Source: Cryptococcus deneoformans JEC21
Lineage: Eukaryota; Basidiomycota; Tremellomycetes; Tremellales; Cryptococcaceae
DNA length: 35,000 nucleotides
Assembly: GCF_000091045.1 (NCBI RefSeq)
Contig: NC_006686.1
Span: forward strand, 587,501-622,500
Reading direction: 5' to 3'
Below are positions 1 through 9,617 of this stretch, piece after piece. Position 1 is the stretch's first letter. Each line of letters opens with the position of its first letter. Under the pieces are notes generated by a model, which was not told the origin of the DNA, searched no databases, and worked only from the letters and a program-made list of their open reading frames with translations. The position numbers and the translations under genes are program-made.

Positions 1-291
1 AACGCGGGTTTGCGGACCAAATACACGGATATCTCTAGTAAAAGGCGAGAGATTTATTCGATTTGTGTTTGATCCCCCGCTAGGGAGAAAAGACGTTTTC
101 AGTCTTTATGACTTTTCAAACAGTACGTAAACGATCACAAATGGTCATCATCATGCTTGATCGCTGTACCCCGCTCGACCGGGTACGTATTGGCCAATTT
201 TTTTACTACGAATCCAAATCGACTGATCGTCCTAATGCTGTTACATCTAAATAAAATCGTACATGCCTATTTCATCACCGATATAAATATG
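1..291. other. 3' flank of CWC25
   Basis: No gene seen. An imperfect inverted repeat GTACC...GGTAC at about 167-187 is the only structure noted; A/T-rich DNA next to the CWC25 stop probably holds its poly(A) site. Confidence 0.5.
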
Positions 292-1760
292 CTAAATATC
301 TTTTAACAAGCCCTTGCCTCCCCTTCTCTGCAAGGCTTCACCCAATCCCAATTGGCTTTGTTGACTGAAAAAGTTTGCACTAGCTTGTTCTTTGCCATAT
401 TTCTGCCTCATTTTTTCATCCTTCTCTTGCTCTCGGCGCTCCTCTTCAGCACGTGCAGCAAGTGATTTGGATCGGCTGGAGTAGAGTTCGTCAGCAGAGG
501 CAGACATAGCAGCCAATCGAGCGGCGCGCTGATCTTCGAGAGTACTTGTGTTGCGGTTTACAGGGGCAGCAGAAGACGAAGGTGGCGATGATGGCCGAAC
601 ATCAGGAGTTGAATGATTATAAGAAAGATGTCGGGGAGGAGGAATGCGGTCACCTCGCTGTCGTTCGCGGAAACCGTCATCGCGATGATCACTCCTCCTG
701 TATCCATCGGGTCCATGGGACCCCCACCGGTTTCCTCCACCCTTTCTAGGGCTCTCATCGAAAGACCCCCTCGTTGTGTCATTTCTTCTTCGATAATCTC
801 TGTCTCTATTGGAATAGTCCTTTTCCTTTTTCTCCCTTTTGGGTGATTCAGACCGAGTCCGTGAACGGTCTGAGCGATCTCGGTAAGTCCGGCGATTCTC
901 TCGGTCTTGAGAATCGTAAGAGTCACGATGACGTCTATGATCACGATCGTCGTAATAATCGGAGGGGGGTGAACGGGAGTCGTGGTACCGATGTTTCGAC
1001 TTTCGCCGCTCCTGCATAGGATGCTTTAGCATTTAGACTCAAGTAAAGGCTTAAGACTTGCTTACTTCTTTTTCTGCTCTCTTCCTGGCTTTTCGTTCTT
1101 CCTTAGATTCTCCTTCCCGCCCCTTTGTTTCTTTGGCCTTTTTGGCTGCCCTAAGTTGCTTCCTGATATCAGGCCGGTTCATCAGGGCTGCCAGAGCAGC
1201 TTGTTCCTGTTTTTTGATGGCTAGCAGAGGATCTTCTCTGATTTTCGCCGCTGTGTCTCGCGCCGTGTTGGCATTCTGAAGGGCTATAAATTCTCTGCTA
1301 GCCGCTCCAATCTTATACATGATATTAGCTCAGCTGAATCTCGAACAGATGTTACCCACATTCTTGTCACCTTGCCCCAACACTTCATCAACTCTCTTTT
1401 TCCCCAACAAGTATTCCTCCATATCTCTCTCGCCAATTCTAGCTCCCCCAAGGGCTCCACCCTCTGTGCTTGGAGCAGCATACATCCAATCGAGCTTTTC
1501 AACCCTTTTCTTGCCAGTCGAAGCTTCCTGGAGACGATGCAGTTCTTCAAGTTGTCGCTCCTCTTCACGCTCTTTGCGCAATTGCGCGAGCATTTTCTTC
1601 TCTTCATTCGCAACTTTTTCGGCTTTCCAGACGCGCTCCTGATTGACCAAGAGCACCGGGTGCCAGGACTTTTTCCTATGATTGAATAAAGGATCAGCAA
1701 AAATTCTGTTTGCAAAGGATAATCTGAAAGCACTCACATGTTAAGATCGCCACCACCCAT
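292..1760 (-). CDS. CWC25: Pre-mRNA-splicing factor CWC25
   Basis: Step-one spliceosome factor that joins the Prp2-remodelled spliceosome before branching; nuclear. Four exons on the minus strand: 1760-1738, 1675-1360, 1311-1066, 1011-292, giving 434 aa. The N-terminus reads [14 protein letters not shown], the hallmark of the Cir_N domain, and is split by intron 1 inside the Met codon. A second conserved block, [16 protein letters not shown] (about residues 130-145), matches the family's KIREDP motif. From about residue 196 the protein is an Arg/Ser/Asp-rich tail (many SR, DR and RD pairs), longer than in budding yeast and like the RS tails of metazoan CWC25. Intron 2 (1312-1359) is less certain: donor GTGGGT and acceptor TATAAG were chosen because they alone keep frame into [19 protein letters not shown]. 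Identity is very secure; intron 2 borders are moderate. Confidence 0.93.
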
Positions 1761-2238
1761 TGCTGAAACTGTCTTGTGGGGTTAGTGTCCGAGACGATAG
1801 TAAATGAACTTGATCAAGATGCAAATCCCCGCTAGATGGCAAGATGAAGGAAAAGGTGTAGAAGCAAAGAGACGGAAATGAAGTCGAGAATATCACTGTA
1901 ACTGTGACAGCAGATAGAGACTCCACGGGAGAGTGGCGGCGGCATAATGGCTGATGAAACGTAATAAACAATTAATAACAATTATTACATAAATAGTTAA
2001 CCATATGGCAGAATGCGGACACGGCCGCTTCATCATTAATTAACTATTTTTTATTTATATCCATCACTCCTGTGGCATTTTGTACGGAAAGAAGAGGTGA
2101 AGTACTACTAGATGCTCCTTTGTAACGACGACAGGATACTGCTGCTGTATCGCGGCTCCCAAAGATTACACTCGCGAGCGGTTCGTTGCGGCCGTGAAAA
2201 TACGTCACCCCAGTTCGTACCCAATATCTTCTTCTTCT
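1761..2238. other. Intergenic: CWC25 leader/promoter and BEM46 3' flank
   Basis: 478 bp without a supportable gene. It holds the CWC25 promoter and 5' UTR (read leftward from about 1960) and the 3' flank of the hydrolase gene. An A/T-rich stretch at 1966-2060 with TTAATTAACTATTTTTTATT is the most likely promoter or nucleosome-free core. Short ORFs here lack family features. Confidence 0.6.
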
Positions 2239-3765
2239 CTACAGCGCCGCGTCTTCTGTTGTGACTTTCAGTGAATTCTTTTCCCCTCTGTCGTTCTGAT
2301 CAACGACTTCCACTCCATCATCCTCTATCTCTTCCTTTAACCATTTCCCAATTTCCTCCCAATATCCTGGTTGCAAACAAGTATCGTTGTGCTCTCCATC
2401 AAACTCTCGCCATCTTGTTATTCCTGAACCACGGAGCTTACGCAGCGCCAACATTTGTTCAGCTTTGACAAGCGTGTCTCGCTTACCAACGAGGAAAAGG
2501 ATAGGAGTCGTGGAAGGAATTAATGGGACAGTTTTATGGGCGTCCCAATGCTCCGTTAGGAGAATCGGTAAGAGAAACCTTGGGATCTGAGGCATGATGA
2601 GAGGAACAAGGGTCTGGAAAGAAAGCATGGTGTTCTCAACAATGACCCCGGCCACCTGCCAGAAGTATTCTTAGTGTACAATTATAGGCAGCCCAAAGCC
2701 TAGGGATACTTACAGTATCACGGTGTTTACTTGCGGCGTAAAAACAGGCGGCGCCACCAAGTGATTGCCCGTAAAGCTGTGCGCAGTGAGCCATCGAAAG
2801 AAACAGCCTTAATGATCTACATACAATGATTTTTGTCTGTCCGAGGATAGGGTGGGCTTGAACGTACTTCATAGCTGTCTGGATATCGATTTGGAGACCT
2901 AAATGTTTATGATAATAGTGTCTTAAGTCACTTATTTTCGGCGTATTACAATAGGAACGAAACTTACCAGACTCGGATGGCTTTCCTTCCGAAAGACCGT
3001 ACCTGTGGTAAGAAGTAAGCCTCGTCCTGGGTCTCCTATAACATTCTCAACCTGCCCTCTGTAGCTTAACATGAATACATTACATTTAAAGTCGACGTTG
3101 AAATGTCTGGCTAATGGAACACGGTGACCCATGTTACCTATTCATATGAACCAATAAATCAGCTCATGTTGCCGGCCCGTCTGGCTGCCTTACCTGCGTT
3201 GGCATGGAATATGATAATCGTTGGCCTTGATTTAGAATACTGCCACCAGCTGTTATTATGACCAATTATCATCAGTATAAGGATCTTGACTCACTTCAAT
3301 GGCTTTTTCATCACCCATCTCTTGTGCCCAGGCCTCCATTTCCATCTGGGCTTTCTCTTTTCGTTCCGCCGGGGAAAGTCCTCTCAATTCAGACATCATC
3401 AGTGGTTTCCTTCTTGCCATAATGACATAGGCTTTGATTTTAACTCCATCTGAGCAAGTGAGTGTTACATCTTCGTATGGGCATCCCACTTCGATCGGTT
3501 TAGGGACGACTGACGTTATGTTCAATATCAACATCAGCTTCAGCATCAGCCAAACTGAACTTTGGTTGATACCTACCAATCCTAGATCCTTCTGGAAATC
3601 CGGAAGGATAGATAAGGCTTCGCTGGAAGTACCACAAACCACCTATTGCCAATGTTGTAGCCGTCACGGATGCGCCCAAAGCGTACTACACCACTGTAAG
3701 CTTGACCTGATAGCCAGAAAGAGCCCAACCTTGGCAACGGTGAGAGCTGTATTTGAGGATAACAT
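2239..3765 (-). CDS. BEM46/ABHD13-family alpha/beta hydrolase
   Basis: Membrane-anchored serine hydrolase; substrate unknown for the family. Nine exons (3765-3690, 3642-3577, 3509-3295, 3239-3194, 3137-3056, 3002-2968, 2898-2825, 2776-2714, 2655-2239) give 357 aa, the usual size. Residues 8-30 are hydrophobic, a probable signal anchor, followed by LWYFQRSLIYPS. The catalytic triad is visible: nucleophile elbow GQSLGG (S203), D279 in VGKRD and H308 in GEHND. Other family landmarks are IIIFHANAGNMGHR (oxyanion region), SYRGYGLSEG and VIVENTMLS. The SYRGYG motif is only obtained if intron 5 (3003-3055) uses a GC donor. Intron 3 takes the GGCAG acceptor at 3240, because the upstream AACAG puts a stop in frame. 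It is transcribed away from the Tim17-like gene, with 331 bp between start codons. Exon 1 is the least certain part. Confidence 0.9.
3003..3055 (-). other. GC-AG intron in the BEM46 gene
   Basis: Intron 5, 53 nt, begins GCAGGT after TACAGAGG and ends CCACAG before GTACGG. Joining there restores Y-R-G-Y-G-L-S-E-G, a block conserved across the family. The only nearby GT (GTTGAG, 3 nt downstream) would shift the frame. Confidence 0.85.
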
Positions 3766-4096
3766 GATGGCTGGTACGGATTTTTAGCAATAGAGAGGTA
3801 TAATAAACTACCGGATGTTGGCATACGCTTCATTCATCATGCTTTTTTGTCCTTCACTCATCACCTACCATCGTCATTACCACCGCGAAGAACAGCAGTG
3901 TCAGCGTCCCGTGAAGCGGAGTTGAGACTATCCCCGCACAACCTCCACCTAATTTGATGGTCTTCTTTATTAGCAACAGACTCTACAACGAATACCACTT
4001 CCGAAATCGCTCTTGTTGATACTCAAAACCTTCCCGGCTGCTTTGCTCGAAGAGACTCGTACCTACTATACACAATAACCCAAAATTAATCTCCCA
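3766..4096. promoter_or_regulatory. Shared divergent promoter, BEM46 / Tim17-like gene
   Basis: 331 bp between two outward-facing start codons. On the minus strand it carries a 10-codon ORF (3840-3808) just upstream of the hydrolase start. I see no clear TATA box. The part nearest the plus-strand gene (about 4000-4096) is C/T/A-rich, as in many fungal leaders. Confidence 0.5.
3808..3840 (-). promoter_or_regulatory. Possible upstream ORF in the BEM46 leader
   Basis: Ten codons starting with two successive ATGs and ending in TAG, 43 nt before the proposed main ATG at 3765. It is a regulatory uORF only if transcription starts upstream of 3840, which the sequence alone cannot show. Confidence 0.35.
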
Positions 4097-5084
4097 ATGT
4101 CTTCCAAAGACTCCGCATCCAACAGTCCATTCCTCTACCCCTTTGATCCTGCTTCTCCCCTCTTCGTCCTTAAAGGTATACTGGCAACTGGTTCGTTCCT
4201 CTCCACGTGATGTGATTTCTGCTCTGAAACCGATCCAATCGTCACAGGTACTTTTGGCGCTATTACTGGAGCCTCAATTGGAGCGCTTCAGTCCAAAAAC
4301 CCATACACATTGGGTACCAACATGACCATAAATATGTCCATCGCTGGCTTGGCTTTTTTTAGTGAGACTTTTGTCCTACAGCTCTCCATGCAACTGCCTG
4401 ACAGGATTTATTAGCTGTTCGGGAATATGTCGTCTCTCCTTTGCTGCTTATTATTGAAGCCACACCATCCCATTCTAGACGCCTATTGGATCTCCAGTTA
4501 AGCGAGAGGCAACGTAGCAAACTGCCGCAGGTCGTCTCAATAGGGCAGATGCGCACAGACAGGGTGTTGGATTCAGCTCTCGCTGGAGCTTTGACCGGTG
4601 GAGTACTATCTGCGGCTTTTCGTGAGACATTTTCAATTACTAGGAAGTTAGCTAAGCTAAGCCCGGCATTATAGGAGGACGTGCAACGTTTGGCAAGGCC
4701 GCGTTTACTTCTGCGTTGATCACCTCCGCTCTGCAGGTGTCAGCCAATCAACTACGCGTCATGCGATTAAGCTATCTCGCCAAAAGCCAAACCAGGATGT
4801 CGTCGCTCGATACTGCTTCTCCTTCTGAACAAGAACCAACCGCTACATTTGACGCCTTGAAATCATCCATGCCCTCTCTTGAACCGACCTCACCACCATC
4901 TTTACCGGAGCGCATGATGTCAAATCTTGCCAAAGTACTACCAGTACGAAAGCTCAGTAACGAAGAGTACCTCGCAACGCTGGAGAAAAAGAGAGCAGAA
5001 GTAGATAAAAGATTGGAAGAGATTGCTGAGGAAGAGATAAGGATGTACGAATGGGCCCAAAAACAGCAACAACGGCCTACATAA
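4097..5084 (+). CDS. Tim17/Tim22/Tim23-like (PRAT-type) membrane protein
   Basis: Four exons (4097-4175, 4248-4361, 4415-4621, 4675-5084) give 269 aa. Residues 26-65 contain a small-residue-rich helix (GTFGAITGASIGAL) and then SIAGLAFFTVREYVVSPLL. Residues 113-160 carry a second pair (SALAGALTGGVLSAAF, then RGGRATFGKAAFTSALITSAL). Repeated Gly/Ala helices followed by a charged loop are typical of the PRAT superfamily (Tim17, Tim22, Tim23, complex I B14.7), so a mitochondrial inner-membrane location is likely. The C-terminal third is soluble, Ser/Pro-rich, and ends in a charged helix (residues about 225-265, EEYLATLEKKRAEVDKRLEE). I cannot assign it to a named TIM or complex I subunit. Its 3' end faces that of SDR-A, 65 bp away. 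Confidence 0.65.
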
Positions 5085-5149
5085 TCCTATGCATGTCTGA
5101 CTAGAGGCTCCCCAAACGATATGTCATGATAATCTGAGCAGTAGTTGAC

Positions 5150-6532
5150 TCAATTACGGCGGAAAGCCAACAAGTCAGTCTCAGAAGGGATAGATACCAC
5201 TGATGGTACCTGAGAGCCATCGCGTTGTGCAGGCCGACCACGGCTGCGGCTTCGAGCCGCCAGACCCTGTTTCGATTGAATAAAATCTTCGAAGCGAGCC
5301 TTATCTGTTATGACATGGAGCTATGAGCGCCTTCCAAGACGGTCTTTGAATCACAGTACTCACAGCTAGGATGCCACCTAGATAGAGCAGGTCGGTTCTG
5401 AATGACATCGTCCATGCTCCACTGGATTCTTGCCTTGTCCAAAGACTACTCCCTTGATCAGGCTTATCCATCACCTCCAGATCCAACTCACAGTAGGGGT
5501 TTCGTTATCAGGGCAAATAACATAGAAATCTCCCTCTCCAAACACTTTATCAACCATGTAGTCTACGGTTTGCTCTGGTGTCCAAGCGCCAGGTGGTTTC
5601 GTGGCCCCGATGTTGTTGGCGCCCGTAAGACTAGTGAAGACCCAGCCAGGGATGAAGAGATGGGCAGTGCAGCGACTATCGGGATCTGAGCGCAACTCAT
5701 GAGAGACTAGAGAATAGTGAGCCTGCCAACAGCTCATTTTATATGCTGCTTTTACTTACGCTGTTCGGCATAGGTCTTGACAGCCGCTTTGGAAACGTTG
5801 TAGCCCGCGTTGCCACTGTCATACCTTCAGCAAGGACTCATTTTTTGCCGTATCGAGCACTCACGGAGGACAAGTGATGCCCTGTTTGCTCCCAGTGATA
5901 ATGATAACACTTGAATTTTCTTGCTTTACCATAAACGGAGCGAAAGCCTGAGCGGTGTTTAAAACACCGAAGAAGTTGGTATTGAGAACTTTGTTCCAGT
6001 GCGATTGAAGCTCCTCCAAGGGTGTGCCCAAAGAGAATGTAGGAGCCTTAGTAGAAGTCCCAGCGTTGGCCATAAGAATGTGGACCTATCATTATGGTAT
6101 TAGTCATCCCACACGTTCCTGCGGCAACCGATTGAAGTTTTGGAGCCCGCGACATTACCCAACTCACCTCGCCAAACTCCTCCAAAACCCGATCCCGCAG
6201 GCTGGCCACTTCTTTAACGTTTCCCACGTCAACTCTTACACCAAACACGGTGCCAACACCTTCTACGCTCTTTACCTTTTCCACCGCCGGGTCAAGAGCG
6301 GCTGGATCAATATCTACAAGAACAATTGACGCTCCTTCTTTGGCATAACGAAGGGCAGCAGCCAAACCGATACCTGAGCTATCATTGACTGGATCAGCCT
6401 TCGGATGTTTCAGATGTGGTTCGTGAATCCCTCTCGCCGTTGCGCAAGAACGGAAGTATGCGAGAATAAGACGTACGCAGCACCCGTTATTACTGCCACG
6501 GCTTTGGGGTGAAGCACTTCCGAGCTGGCCAT
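5150..6532 (-). CDS. Short-chain dehydrogenase/reductase (SDR-A)
   Basis: NAD(P)-dependent oxidoreductase of the classical SDR fold; substrate unknown. Seven exons (6532-6477, 6378-6168, 6085-5865, 5815-5760, 5706-5492, 5421-5364, 5304-5150) give 323 aa. Cofactor motif TGAASGIG at residues 16-23, NAG at 96-98, catalytic S155 (ITGS), Y168 and K172 (YNVSK). Asp after the second strand (VLVDID) favours NAD(H) over NADP(H), by family rules. The C-terminal part (CPDNET, then WSMDDVIQNRPALSRWHP) is a block shared by a set of fungal SDRs. The tail after residue 280 is basic and Arg/Ser-rich and is probably disordered. Intron 1 is 98 nt, the longest in the window. No signal peptide, so probably cytosolic. 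Confidence 0.88.
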
Positions 6533-6913
6533 ATCTGCGACTTCTGTTCTTAGGAGACTTAAATTAACGACCTAAGGAGCAGTTCTTCTTACTCGGGCTA
6601 GAAGTACAGAGCAGTCTATTATCCTCTCTCGTCAATCTCTCGATCCGAAGCGTCCGGCTGGCGAAGTAGATACCTGCCTCTGGCAATTACGTCATCTGAT
6701 AGTATTCAATCCCGGGCCGTCTTGTATATGTAGTACGAAGCCAAGAAGGAACCAATAGTAATTATGCTGTCAAAATATAAAATTAATGATACTCTACACG
6801 ATTATATTTATAACGAAATCTTTCTTGAATTCCGCGATAATCACATTGTGCTCTGGAATATTGTATAAGTACAGGATGTAATAATCATACATATGAGATG
6901 CGACAATGTAGCT
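6533..6913. other. Intergenic: SDR-A promoter and IPI1 3' flank
   Basis: 381 bp with no gene. The half near SDR-A is its leader and promoter. The stretch at about 6755-6890 is strongly A/T-rich and probably contains the IPI1 3' end and poly(A) region. No RNA gene or repeat seen. Confidence 0.6.
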
Positions 6914-9292
6914 CTACCTTCTCCAATAGGATCCCCACTGGTCATGACCGCAGACCCTTCCGATGGCATCACTCAGCCTAAGCCCGTTCCATTGTTTCCA
7001 CACCATGGCTACGTCCAGACCTAGTCGTTTCACCTCTCCACTGTTAAACTTGGTCCACGCGCCTGGAATCGAGCCCTTTGAAGGGTGTTGGAGATGCCAA
7101 AATGGCGCAAGTTTAGGTGTCAGGCTGGGGAAAGTTGCAGGATCAATCAGGCTATACGGTTGCTCATATGCACCTTCGCCTCGTGATCCAATCACAAGAA
7201 GAAAGCGTAAGAGCCTTTCAGACGCACTCTGGTTTTTTGTTCCCAATTCAAAAAGAGTCTTTGGAATTCCTTCAAACCAGCCCTTGATCATTGGACGTAA
7301 AGGTGATTGGGGGACAATGTAAAAAGGCAGAATTGGGTACTTCTTCTCGTGCACGAGAATGAGAGCAATGAGGAACTCTTCACCAATTTCACGGATGGGA
7401 GAAGTCGATCCTTGGCGGATCAGATGGGAGATAAAAGCAGATCCGACGTGAGAGGGAATGTCGGTGTCATCCGATGCTAGACAAGGTGGTTGGGCGAGAA
7501 GAGCCCAAACTATAGGCAAAAGGGCTGAGTATGCTTCGGGGGTTAGGGAAGGTGCAAGGACATCCTTTTTGGGTTCCAGAACTTCGACAACCCAATCCGC
7601 TACCTCCTCCATTGCCCATTGATTCTGCCCAATTTTGCCCTTCCCTTTCGCCCTCTCCGATTCCCTCATCGTTTTCCAAGCTTCCTCAGTGGCCTTGACT
7701 CTCTCCCTCCAGCGAACCTCTTTCCCGCGCTTCGTTGAGTGTTTGGTAAATGTTAAATCGACAGGTCGTGGGGAGAGAAGAACAGCCAGTCTAGCGTACG
7801 CCAGTGAGAGTTCAAAGCCTGGTGTAACCCCTGAAGGTGTCGGAGCCGTACGAGAATTGAAAGGAAACCACCCAGTCATACGTCGATGGAAATCTGAAAT
7901 GCAGTTTTTCACCTGCCTGAGTTCTGGAGTATTTGCGTCTGGCGTTGCGCGGGTCAAGATCGCATCGGCGAGCAACTCGGTTAAAGATGCAGTCATGACA
8001 CAGAGAGCCAATGGTATGTCTTCGGAAGCTGGAGTAACTGAAGCCATTGAAGGTGAGAAGGCAGTAGGGGCGTTTTCAAGGAAGGTAGACAAAAGAAGGG
8101 GGTGCAGTTGAATATATAATTGCTGCAACGAATTAGCATATTCAGAAATTACTTGAGTCGTCACGTACTGAGAGAACGCTGACCACACCTTCCTCGTCGC
8201 CCTTGCCCCCCAGAGATCCCAACCTTCCGAGCTCCCAGGCATCTCCATCGCCTACCAGCTTCGCCATTCTGGTGCCTACAAGCCAACCTTCAAGTTGTAC
8301 ATTTTCTAAACCAGACTCTTCCTTCACCACTTTGAATTTTCCCCTGCTACTCTGCCTGTCCTCCAGATACCCTCCGCCCCATTTTTGGGTCATACCGTTT
8401 TCTAATCCTATCCTCACAAATTCTCGCATTGCTTTCATCGTCACAAGTTTTGCACCGCCTGTCAATCGTCCGATCTGCGAATTTACTCCTTTCTCGCCAC
8501 CGAGCCCGACTGCAAGGCGGAGACCTTCAAGGATGTTAGACGATTCGTAGGGCCAAGAAGAGACAACATGGCTCGGGACATATTGGAGCATGAGATGTAC
8601 TAGCTTGCAGGCATCAAGTCTAATCTCGGGGAAAATGTGAGAGAGGGCGGAAGATGCTTGAAGAACGAGAAGGGGAAGATGAGGGGATAGAATCGACTGG
8701 TACAAGTTAGCATTTGCGAAGAGCAGTAGCCGTAAAGGGATATCAACAATTCCTTACTTGGGATAGATGGGCCAGATACCAATCCAAAAGACCTAGTAAA
8801 CCTTTCCTCACAGCAGCGTCATCATCTGCGACCAATCCTCCCAATGCCCTCAAAACTTTGCCGACTTCCCTGCTCACGTCTACTTGCAATATTTCTCTCA
8901 ATCCACCCAATGCCTCCTTCCGAACAACGGAATTAGGATGCCTGAGACGGATAAAGATATCCTCTAGAGTCAAACCATTGGCAGTGGTTGGTTCAGATGG
9001 ACCAGCACCTTCAGAAATTTGAAGCGCTCGATTGAGAGCTTCCTGGCCGGGAAGCGCAATAGCTGAATCATTCCAGGTTAAGTATTACTGAGTGCCATAT
9101 GACAAGATATCATTAACTTACATCTCGCCTTGAAGGATGTGTCGGTGGTGTTCGAAGCCTGCTTCTTGCCCTTACCAAGTTTGAGTTTGGCTTTCTGCCC
9201 TCTGGGTCAATTCTGTGGCAACGGAAGACATGAAATTTACATACGACAAAATCGGCCTTTTTTTCCTTCTTTTTTCTTGTGGCTTTGGGCAT
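6914..9292 (-). CDS. IPI1: Pre-rRNA-processing protein IPI1 (TEX10 family)
   Basis: Subunit of the Rix1/PELP1 complex (Rix1-Ipi1-Ipi3), which acts in ITS2 processing and maturation of the 60S pre-ribosome; nucleolar/nucleoplasmic. Five exons (9292-9245, 9194-9122, 9062-8758, 8696-8169, 8122-6914) give 720 aa. The start MPKATRKKKEKKADF is a Lys-rich N-terminus typical of the family. Residues 75-140 form HEAT-like helices (IFIRLRHPNSVVRKEALGGL), followed from residue 143 by the Ipi1_N block with SHIFPEIRLDACKLVHLML. The C-terminal 400 residues are helical and poorly conserved. It is about twice as long as budding-yeast Ipi1 and nearer the size of animal TEX10. Intron 1's acceptor was chosen because the alternative CACAG gives an immediate stop. 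Confidence 0.9.
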
Positions 9293-9617
9293 ATTCCAAT
9301 CCTCTCTTGAGCTTACACGAACAAGGCGAGATTAAACTGGTTATAGTGTCTGCCGTTGAAGAATGAACGAAGAACGAACGTAGGGAATGCATGATTTTGA
9401 ACTTTGATGCAAGTCACGTGATCGTGTTTATTTTTATTTCTTGTCGCTCGCGTTAGCCGGCTTTTAATCTTTTTGGCTGCTTTTTACAGTCGTACGTAGT
9501 AAGCTTGCAATAATATAATAATAAATATTTCGACCGGCTGCTCAGCTGCTCGGCGAAGAGCGCACCGGATGAATGCATGAAATAATGCATCTGTAAATAT
9601 GGGAGGCTTGGAAGCAT
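9293..9617. other. Intergenic: IPI1 promoter and CFT2 3' flank
   Basis: 325 bp without a gene. It holds the CFT2 3' end (A/T-rich, 9505-9535) and the IPI1 promoter, with a perfect TCACGTGA palindrome noted separately. Confidence 0.6.
9414..9421. promoter_or_regulatory. TCACGTGA E-box palindrome upstream of IPI1
   Basis: Perfect 8-bp palindrome 122 bp before the IPI1 start codon. TCACGTGA is the preferred site of bHLH factors such as Cbf1/USF. The match is seen directly; binding is inference. Confidence 0.5.

Noticed and set aside
165..187. Inverted repeat GTACC...GGTAC as a terminator hairpin
   Set aside because: Short, imperfect, and fungal Pol II genes do not use such terminators; most likely chance.
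3681..3840. BEM46 start at 3840 with an extra 5' intron
   Set aside because: Removing the GTAGTT...CCAG segment puts the downstream exon out of the hydrolase frame; the ATG at 3765 keeps it.
7635..8111. 158-aa plus-strand ORF
   Set aside because: Antisense shadow of IPI1 exon 5.
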